This document shows positions 56,400 to 64,000 of a stretch of 64,000 bases of DNA, piece by piece. The notes beneath the pieces are model-generated. The model saw only the letters and a program-made list of their open reading frames with translations. It was not told the DNA's origin and did not search any database. Position numbers and translations under genes: made by a program. Origin of the DNA: Ascaphus truei (taxonomy: Eukaryota; Chordata; Amphibia; Anura; Ascaphidae). The stretch is taken from NCBI GenBank assembly GCA_036426205.1, contig CM071568.1, positions 120,581,045 to 120,645,044 on the forward strand. The letters run 5' to 3'. Within the stretch, counting starts at the first letter, position 1. Every line of letters begins with the position of its first letter.

Positions 56400-57540
56400 A
56401 CCTTTAAAACTCACCTCACAAATCAAGCATCCCAATAGCCTGCACTCATGGCTAATGTCCCACACCCACAGTTACCCCTACCACCCATTGAGGCCAAGCA
56501 CTGCCATTTACAGCACTTATTCCTTCACCTGCTGTCTCTGTAAATCTCCCAACATACCACTTAGATTGACAGATCTAAAGGGATTTCCTTTCCTTTTGTC
56601 TGATTTTGCTGCACTTTTTGTATTCTTATAATTCCCTATATTATATTCATTATGAAGCTCTGAGTACACTTTTGGCACTATATAAACGAAGACATACAAA
56701 CTACAAACATATATACTGTACATACCGGCCACTAGAGCTCCCTTCTTTGATTTGAGAACTTTTGAACGTAGGAGAAAATTCAACATTGGAAGGTCTTTTT
56801 CAGAAAGACAGAACTGAAGAAAGTTATTCACATCATAAAAAAAGAATTATCCATTTGTATATAACTTCAGAACCTGTCAAAGCATTTGGTTCAAAAGTAC
56901 ATATTCCCAGTTAGTAGCTGGGCCACGGTGGATTGTGTCTGAGGCATGTGGCATTGGTCGTGGCATTTCTGCAATACATGTATTTATCTCAGAACTCTTC
57001 ACCAAGGTGACAATATAATTAACTTTACTCCTAACAGTTGCATGCCACTTTAATAATTGCTCAACAACAACTGGTCAGTTTACAGTGATTTTGTTTTTAT
57101 TATTATGTCAATACACACTAGATCAAAGTGAATTTGAAACTGGGAGAATACAAAAGGAAGACCTGAAGTGTCAAAAAGACAAACTATCCTGCAATTTCTC
57201 CATTTTATTACATTTGCTTTTCATTTAACTTATTTCTTTAAAATGTAAGAATGTAGATTCATTGTAGGTATTAATAGCTTTTAGGGAACCCACATTTGAG
57301 TTATTTAAACAACCTCACAGATTTCTTCTTCAAGTATATCTTTTGAGGACTTGAAAGCTCTGTACATTATATTCCTCTATCTGTGAAGAACTCACGTTGC
57401 TCCGCTAAAAAGTATCACAAACAACAATATGTCTATATTTCTCCTAGAGAAATACAGCTTAAACATTTATGTAATGGAAAATGAAAGGAAAATATGTTTG
57501 ATAAAGAAAGGCAATTTCATCACCAAAAGCTCTACATTAT
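56400..57540. other. no gene recognised
   Basis: A possible plus-strand L2-type 3' end (GGCACTATATAAACGAAGAC near 56675) is present. The rest is AT-rich and featureless to me. Confidence 0.4.
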
Positions 57541-57546
57541 GATGCT

Positions 57547-57926
57547 ATGTCGATTATAAATCAACATGATTTCAGAAGGCTGGAAAATGCAAGCCATTTG
57601 CAAGCTGGCATCTACTGCCCCCCTAAAGCCCCTCTACAATCCCTGACTGATATCACCCAGTTTCTTGGATCCATTTCCTCTCTGAATGAGAAGAGTGAGC
57701 TGCTAGTTCTTGGGGATTTCAACTTCAATTGGCTTGACCATAAAAACCACAAAATCCAGATACAACTCAAGTCACTTAACCTATCGCAACTCATTTCCCA
57801 ACCCACACGGATAAACCTGAAATCGCATAACCATTCCTTGCTAGACTGGATTTTCTCCTCAAACCCCAGCAGAATCCAATCCTCTGGCATCCTTCCTGAT
57901 ATTTTCAGTGACCATGCAATAGTGTA
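57547..57926 (+). pseudogene. LINE endonuclease C-terminal part
   Basis: One frame reads GIYCPPKAPLQSL, SELLVLGDFNFNWL, LLDWIFSSNPSRIQSSGI and LPDIFSDHAIVY. These are the GDFN and SDH catalytic motifs of the APE-type endonuclease, which cuts target DNA for priming. The 5' half is missing (truncation near 57545). The frame is broken at the VY codon by a MITE, but resumes exactly after it as CVRKIKPP. Confidence 0.9.
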
Positions 57927-58257
57927 CAGGCATACCCCGCTTTAAGTACACTCACTTTAAGTACACTCGCGAGTAAGTACATATCGCCCAATAGGCAAAC
58001 GGCAGCTCACGCATGCGCCTGTCATCACGTCCTGAACAGCAACACCAGCTCCCTATCTGTTCCAAAGCTGTGCGCAAGCAGGGAGACTATAGAGCCTGTT
58101 ACAAATGCGTTATTTACATCAGTTATGCACGTATATAATGACTGCAGTACAGTACATGCATCGATAAGTGGGAAAAGGTAGTGCTTCACTTTAAGTACAT
58201 TTTCGCTTTACATACATGCTCCGGTCCCATTGCGTACGTTAATGCGGGGTATGCCTG
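57927..58257. mobile_element. Tigger-like (pogo) MITE with TA target duplication
   Basis: Ends CAGGCATACCCCGC on both sides in inverse orientation, extending to a GTAC, flanked by TA at 57925-57926 and 58258-58259. Tigger elements are known to start CAGGCATACCTCG and to duplicate TA. Removing it with one TA restores the LINE frame (SDHAIVY then CVRKIKPP). It has no transposase. Direct repeats of CACTTTAAGTACAC-like text lie inside the left end. Confidence 0.9.
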
Positions 58258-58269
58258 TACTGTGTAAGG

Positions 58270-59339
58270 AAAATTAAACCGCCCCATTCAAGCCCTAAAG
58301 TTCTCCTCACTAGAACATTTAAATCTTTAACCCACAACAGTTTCTGGATGACCTTACCAACTGCCCATGGCACAGAATCGATTTAATTCCCGACCCTGAT
58401 TCTGCGCTCGACTATTTCCAATCCGAGTTCTTAAAACTCTGCGATACCCATGCTCCACTACGCAAAATAAGGGTACGGGGGGCCCACCTTCCATGGGTTA
58501 CAACTGACTTTATTGCACTCTACCAGCTCAGGGATACCTTGTGGAAAAGCCACTACCAAGGATCTCAATCACTACAGATGCCTGCGGAACATGTGCACAA
58601 GGCAAACAAGGCACGCAAAAGCACAATATTACTCTGACAGTCTCCACCAAAATACATCAAACCCAGCTAACTTCTGGAAGGTTATCAACAATATATTCCA
58701 GCCTCCTAACCATCAACAACCAAGTAATATCACTAAGGGGGATATTACTCTGACAAACCCCACTGACATTGCAAATGCATTCAATGATTACTTGGAGAGG
58801 TGTGCCACTAACTTATTAGCAAAACGCAGCCCAAACCACAAACCTGAATCTCATCCTAGGAGTACCCACATAGCCCCACCCCCTCCCAACACTGCCCACA
58901 ATTTTCAATTTGGCCCAGTATCTGAAGAGGAGATTACACAAGTGCTCCTCAAACTAAAACTAAGCAGCCAATGCGGACCTGACTTACTACAATCTAGGTT
59001 CCTACGACTTGGTGCCCCAGCCATTGCCAAACCAATTGCTTCCATAGTCAACTTTATCCTGTCTGCAGGCCATATCCCTAAGACCTGGAAAACTGCCAGA
59101 GTTGTCCCAATCTTCAAAAGTGGGGACAAAAACACTGTCACTAACTACAGGCGAATCTCACTTCTCCCAATTCTATCCAAAGTCATGGAAAAATGTGTCC
59201 ACTCTCAACTAAGCGATTACTATACCAAGACAAATTTCCCTAGCCAATTCCAATCTGGCTTTCGTCCCAAACACTCCACCATAACTACCCTGCTAAAAGT
59301 TTGCAATGAAATCTAGTGTGGAATGGAACGGGGACAACT
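58270..59339 (+). pseudogene. LINE linker and reverse transcriptase N-terminal half (unit 1)
   Basis: The linker KIKPPHSSPKV and PDPDSALDYFQSEFLKLCDT is followed after a small deletion by NHYRCLRNMCTRQTRHAKAQ. Then come NFWKVINNIFQPPNHQQ, VLLKLKLSSQCGPDLLQS, TWKTARVVPIFKSGDKN, ISLLPILSKVMEKCVHSQ and FPSQFQSGFRPKHS, the first reverse transcriptase blocks. The frame stops at TAG (59314-59316) where the 30-kb copy has CAG. It is then cut by the nested LINE at 59340. Confidence 0.85.
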
Positions 59340-62145
59340 AGATGGTCATCACTAGAGTCTAGGAGCAAAGTTCACCTTTCCTGTCTTGCCTTTAAATTCT
59401 TCATGGGCAAGCTACCCAGCTACCTGAACAAGCTCCTCACCCCTACCACTTGCAGCACTTCTCACCTGAGATCAGACTCCAAAAGACTATTCATGGTCCC
59501 AAGGCTCAACAAAGTATCCGGACGTTCCTCCTCCTACCGTGCACCCCAAAATTGGAACAACCTATCAGAGACTCTCACATCCACCACCAGTTTAAGTTCT
59601 TTCAAATCTAAGGCTGTCTCACATTTTAATCTGGTCTGTAACTGTTTCATACGCCCATAATATATATTTTCTTTAACTGTGCACGCAATGTCTTGTATAT
59701 AATGTATACCCTGTACATTTATGTAACTGTATTTGTAACCATATATACCATGTATTATTTGTTTTACTCTGTGCCCAGGACATACTTGAAAACAAGAGGT
59801 AACTCTCAATGTATTACTTCCTGGTAAAATATTTTATAAATAAATAAACTCACTGGTGCAGTATTCCTAGATTTTGAGATTTTGCAAAGGTTTTTGATAC
59901 AGTTGATCATGCTATCCTGCTTAACAAACTCCAGAGCTCTGGAATAGGGAAGCATGCTTTAAACTGGTTTCAGTCCTACCTATCAGGAAGATCCCAACAT
60001 GTGTCCATCTAAGGCTCTAATTCCAACCCCCTGGATATCACCTGTGGTGTCCCGCAAGGCTCTGTTCTGGGGCCATTACTCTTCTCAGTGTTCATCAATG
60101 ATCTCCCACAGCTTGTAAGGAAGCCTCAATACACATGTATGCATATGACACAATCCTATATGCACACAGCCATAGCCTCTCTGACCTTCAACACATAATT
60201 CAGTCTGACTTTTTGAGACTCGAAATCTGGATTTCCTACAACAAACTGTTTTTAAACACAGACAAGACTGTAACAATGGTATTTGGGACCAAGACTACAT
60301 TTTTAAAGCTTCCAGCGACTGAGCTCCTGATAAGAACCAACACTAACACCACCCTAACCCCTGTCACTAGTTTTAAATACCTGGGCTTATGGTTTGACTC
60401 CCACTTTAACTTCTGGAAGGTTATCAACAATATATTCCAGCCTCCTAACCATCAACAACCAAGTAATATCACTAAGGGGGATATTACTCTGACAAACCCC
60501 ACTGACATTGCAAATGCATTCAATGATTACTTGGAGAGGTGTGCCACTAACTTATTAGCAAAACGCAGCCCAAACCACAAACCTGAATCTCATCCTAGGA
60601 GTACCCACATAGCCCCACCCCCTCCCAACACTGCCCACAATTTTCAATTTGGCCCAGTATCTGAAGAGGAGATTACACAAGTGCTCCTCAAACTAAAACT
60701 AAGCAGCCAATGCGGACCTGACTTACTACAATCTAGGTTCCTACGACTTGGTGCCCCAGCCATTGCCAAACCAATTGCTTCCATAGTCAACTTTATCCTG
60801 TCTGCAGGCCATATCCCTAAGACCTGGAAAACTGCCAGAGTTGTCCCAATCTTCAAAAGTGGGGACAAAAACACTGTCACTAACTACAGGCGAATCTCAC
60901 TTCTCCCAATTCTATCCAAAGTCATGGAAAAATGTGTCCACTCTCAACTAAGCGATTACTATACCAAGACAAATTTCCCTAGCCAATTCCAATCTGGCTT
61001 TCGTCCCAAACACTCCACCATAACTACCCTGCTAAAAGTTTGCAATGAAATCTAGTGTGGAATGGAACGGGGACAACTAGATGGTCATCACTAGAGTCTA
61101 GGAGCAAAGTTCACCTTTCCTGTCTTGCCTTTAAATTCTTCATGGGCAAGCTACCCAGCTACCTGAACAAGCTCCTCACCCCTACCACTTGCAGCACTTC
61201 TCACCTGAGATCAGACTCCAAAAGACTATTCATGGTCCCAAGGCTCAACAAAGTATCCGGACGTTCCTCCTCCTACCGTGCACCCCAAAATTGGAACAAC
61301 CTATCAGAGACTCTCACATCCACCACCAGTTTAAGTTCTTTCAAATCTAAGGCTGTCTCACATTTTAATCTGGTCTGTAACTGTTTCATACGCCCATAAT
61401 ATATATTTTCTTTAACTGTGCACGCAATGTCTTGTATATAATGTATACCCTGTACATTTATGTAACTGTATTTGTAACCATATATACCATGTATTATTTG
61501 TTTTACTCTGTGCCCAGGACATACTTGAAAACAAGAGGTAACTCTCAATGTATTACTTCCTGGTAAAATATTTTATAAATAAATAAACTCACTGGTGCAG
61601 TATTCCTAGATTTTGAGATTTTGCAAAGGTTTTTGATACAGTTGATCATGCTATCCTGCTTAACAAACTCCAGAGCTCTGGAATAGGGAAGCATGCTTTA
61701 AACTGGTTTCAGTCCTACCTATCAGGAAGATCCCAACATGTGTCCATCTAAGGCTCTAATTCCAACCCCCTGGATATCACCTGTGGTGTCCCGCAAGGCT
61801 CTGTTCTGGGGCCATTACTCTTCTCAGTGTTCATCAATGATCTCCCACAGCTTGTAAGGAAGCCTCAATACACATGTATGCATATGACACAATCCTATAT
61901 GCACACAGCCATAGCCTCTCTGACCTTCAACACATAATTCAGTCTGACTTTTTGAGACTCGAAATCTGGATTTCCTACAACAAACTGTTTTTAAACACAG
62001 ACAAGACTGTAACAATGGTATTTGGGACCAAGACTACATTTTTAAAGCTTCCAGCGACTGAGCTCCTGATAAGAACCAACACTAACACCACCCTAACCCC
62101 TGTCACTAGTTTTAAATACCTGGGCTTATGGTTTGACTCCCACTT
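58668..62145 (+). repeat. exact tandem duplication, unit 1739 bp
   Basis: Unit 1 is 58668-60406 and unit 2 is 60407-62145. TAACTTCTGGAAGG begins both. All open frames in unit 2 repeat those of unit 1 at +1739 with identical residues, and the stretches I compared base by base are the same. The junction CCCACTT/TAACTTCTGG shows no microhomology beyond one base. The right edge continues as CCCACTT/AAAATTGAGG, the ancestral LINE text. Confidence 0.95.
59340..59846 (+). mobile_element. nested 5'-truncated LINE fragment (repeated at +1739)
   Basis: The fragment starts within the C-terminal RT region (DWSSLES-like), encodes KLPSYLNKLLTPTTCS, RLFMVPRLNKVSG and NCFIRP, and runs through the 3' UTR to an ATAAATAAA tail. 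The host LINE text GGGACAACT resumes as CACTGGTGCAG at 59851. AACT is present on both sides (59336-59339 and 59847-59850), a possible 4-bp target duplication. It was copied with the 1739-bp unit to 61079-61585. Confidence 0.85.
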
Positions 62146-62930
62146 AAAATTGAGGATGCACATTGATACCCTGACAACCAAGACCTATGCCAAACTAGGG
62201 GTACTTTACAGGAACAAATCCTCCCTAAGTCTCATGGTCAGAAAGCGTATCGCACAGCAGATGCTAATGCCAATTATTGACTATGGAGACATAGTATATG
62301 GCTCGGCACCTCAAACCCACCTTAGCAAACTTGACACCCTCTACAATTCAATTTGTCATTTTCTTCTCCAATGCAACTACAACACACATCACTGTGAAAT
62401 GCTCAAAGAACTAGATTGGTCATCACTCGAGTCTAGGCGCAAAGTTCACCTTTCCTGTCTTGCCTTTAAATTCTTTATGGGCAAGCTACCCAACAATCTG
62501 AACAAGCTCCTCATCCCTATCACATGCAGCACTTATCACCTGAGATCAGACTCCAAAAGACTGTTCATGGTCCCAAGGCTCAACAAAGTTGCCGGCCATT
62601 CCTCCTTCTCTTACCGTGCACCCCAAAACTGGAACCAACTACCAGAGACTCTCACATCCACCACCAGTTTAAGTTCTTTCAAATCTAAGGCTGTCTCACA
62701 TTTTAATCTCGTCTGTAACTGTTTCATACGCCCATAATATATATTTTCTTTAACTGTGCATGCAATGTCTTGTATATAATGTATACCCTGTTAATTTATG
62801 TAACTGTATTTGTAACCATGTATTATTTGTCTTAACTCTGTGCCCAGGACATACTTGAAAACCAGAGGTAACTCTCAATGTGTTACCTCCTGGTAAAATA
62901 TTTTATAAATAAATAAATAATAAAATAAAG
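61612..62930 (+). pseudogene. LINE reverse transcriptase C-terminal half and 3' end (unit 2 onward)
   Basis: The sequence resumes RFLDF/AKVFDTVDHAILLNKL, then HVSI-stop, CGVPQGSVLGPLLFSVFIND. The catalytic box reads YAYDT at 61878-61892 in place of YADDT, so one Asp has become Tyr. The long frame 61874-62737 continues through HSHSLSDLQHIIQSDFLRLE and KYLGLWFDSHLKLRMHIDTL to NCFIRP. A 3' UTR with CCAGGACATACTTGAAAACC ends in ATAAATAAATAA near 62925. The first copy of the box (60139-60153) has the same change. Confidence 0.85.
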
Positions 62931-63332
62931 GGAAATACTCTCAACACAGGCATTATCACTACCAATGTGAGACCAAGACAAATACCAAGAACTTGTATGT
63001 TATCCAGGTATGGTATTCTATTGCAGGTGGTCATATAGTACCTTTTAGTGAGCAATAATGAACATTTGTTACACATGATACATAATTTAACAATTTCACA
63101 AGACTCATCTTCAAACAATACTCTGACAAGTTTGACCCACAATTAGATTTTAGACTTGTTGTTACTAAGGATTGGCATTTTGCAGGTTTAGACATGGTGA
63201 GTGTCCAGATCTTCTGAATCTGAGTCCTGGCAAATAAACAATTCCAGGTTATTCTGGACTATATGACTGTAAGAAAGAAAAAAGCAGAGGAAAGGTTCAG
63301 CCAGAGGTAAGGAGAGGCAGAGAGTAAACAGG

Positions 63333-63455
63333 GTGAAAGTACACCATTGCATGGTCACTGAAAATGTCAGGAAGGATGCCAGATGATTTGATTCTGCTGG
63401 GATTTGAGGAGAGAATCCAGTCTAACAAGGAATTGTTGTGTGATTTCAGGTTTGT
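63333..63455 (-). pseudogene. LINE endonuclease fragment, opposite strand
   Basis: The minus strand reads NLKSHNNSLLDWILSSNPSR then IKSSGILPDIFSDHAMVYF, nearly the same as the end of the endonuclease at 57800-57926. Only about 40 codons remain, so it is a short fragment of the same LINE family in inverse orientation. Confidence 0.85.
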
Positions 63456-63459
63456 CCAT

Positions 63460-64000
63460 GTTTTGACGGTGAAGGGGTACCCAGGCAAATAAATAAAGAT
63501 ATTATGCCCAGCTGGGTGCCCTTGAGCCATATGGGGGAATTCTGATTGTCAGCTCTTCAATCCAATCATGGCATGTAACTGCGTTGGTAATAAATATGTA
63601 TGTGTATTTTTACTGTTCCAGGAGTGCCAACCGGCGGAGAGATGCAGGGCGTGAGTTTCAGGGGTGATTTTGTCAGGGTGTGTTTGGGTAGAAGGGGGGC
63701 CAGTGTTGCATGTTACCCCAAAACATGTACTCACGAATCCCCGCAGACCACCGGATAAAATCCTCCCTAGAAAGCAGTTTGCAGCTCACCGCCAATTCTC
63801 CCTGCTTCAGCACAGACCAGAACAGTAAGACTGGGCAGGGAATTGAATTGCATTCAAAGGTCCCCGGTATATGCCCAAAAAAAACCTCCAGTCTCTCAGG
63901 TGGCGAGAGTTGTATGTTTTTAAGTTAAAGTATATCATATGGCAAGGTTTCTCTGTATAAGTGGAAAAGAAAATGGTTTAAAAAGTACCTAAGGTTTATA
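63460..64000. other. no gene recognised
   Basis: No motif or repeat boundary is visible to me. Open frames at 63549-63734 (minus) and 63710-63928 (plus) show no familiar residues. Confidence 0.4.

Larger units (their letters stand above)
57545..62930 (+). mobile_element. L2/CR1-type LINE with MITE, nested LINE and tandem duplication
   Basis: The backbone is one plus-strand LINE: endonuclease end, linker (58270-58560), reverse transcriptase and 3' tail at about 62925. Three later events are readable. These are a 331-bp Tigger-like MITE (57927-58257), a 507-bp 5'-truncated LINE inserted after GACAACT, and an exact tandem duplication of 1739 bp (58668-60406 and 60407-62145) that includes the nested copy. 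The last unit passes into the unduplicated 3' end. Confidence 0.9.

Overview
This window is a eukaryotic, almost certainly vertebrate, repeat-dominated stretch. I could support no host gene exon anywhere in it. The mix points to an amphibian, most likely a frog or toad, but this is an inference. It rests on broken Penelope-like elements (PLEs) with GIY-YIG endonuclease, L2/CR1-type LINEs, several Ty3/Gypsy LTR families, hAT and Tigger-like non-autonomous elements, and many small elements carrying a CTGANGA...GAAACGCGT core. There is one assembly gap (9098-9181).

Layout. 1-3.3 kb: AT-rich, unrecognised. 3.3-7.5 kb: a hammerhead-like motif, a 390-bp tandem repeat with twin hairpins, a LINE endonuclease remnant and fold-back repeats. 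7.8-9.8 kb: a Gypsy LTR and a scrambled PLE around the gap. 10.7-14.6 kb: an inverted-repeat element, an LTR scrap and two hammerhead-like motifs. 14.6-19.8 kb: a plus-strand Gypsy relic (gag, an inverted-repeat insertion, integrase pieces, polypurine tract, 3' LTR). 20-24 kb: small elements and the 3' end of a PLE. 24.4-29.8 kb: a nearly full-length minus-strand PLE flanked by inverted arms. 29.97-39.4 kb: a plus-strand LINE split by a 7-kb minus-strand Gypsy-type element that has kept both 2-kb LTRs, a tRNA-Leu-type primer site, a gag-like frame and a scrap of RNase H. 40.8-42.5 kb: an unrecognised decayed coding sequence. 42.6-50.2 kb: low-complexity DNA and repeats. 50.2-56.3 kb: two hAT-type elements with 8-bp target duplications, two solo-LTR-like units and a LINE 3' end. 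57.5-62.9 kb: a LINE carrying a Tigger-like MITE and a nested LINE fragment, with a 1739-bp exact tandem duplication.

Nothing here forms an operon or host pathway. The genes are retroelement genes, nearly all broken. The most interesting signals are the hammerhead-ribozyme-like motifs, whose flanking stems differ in sequence but still pair; the internally deleted Gypsy-type element in the LINE; the PLE with inverted arms; and the minisatellite-bearing hAT element.
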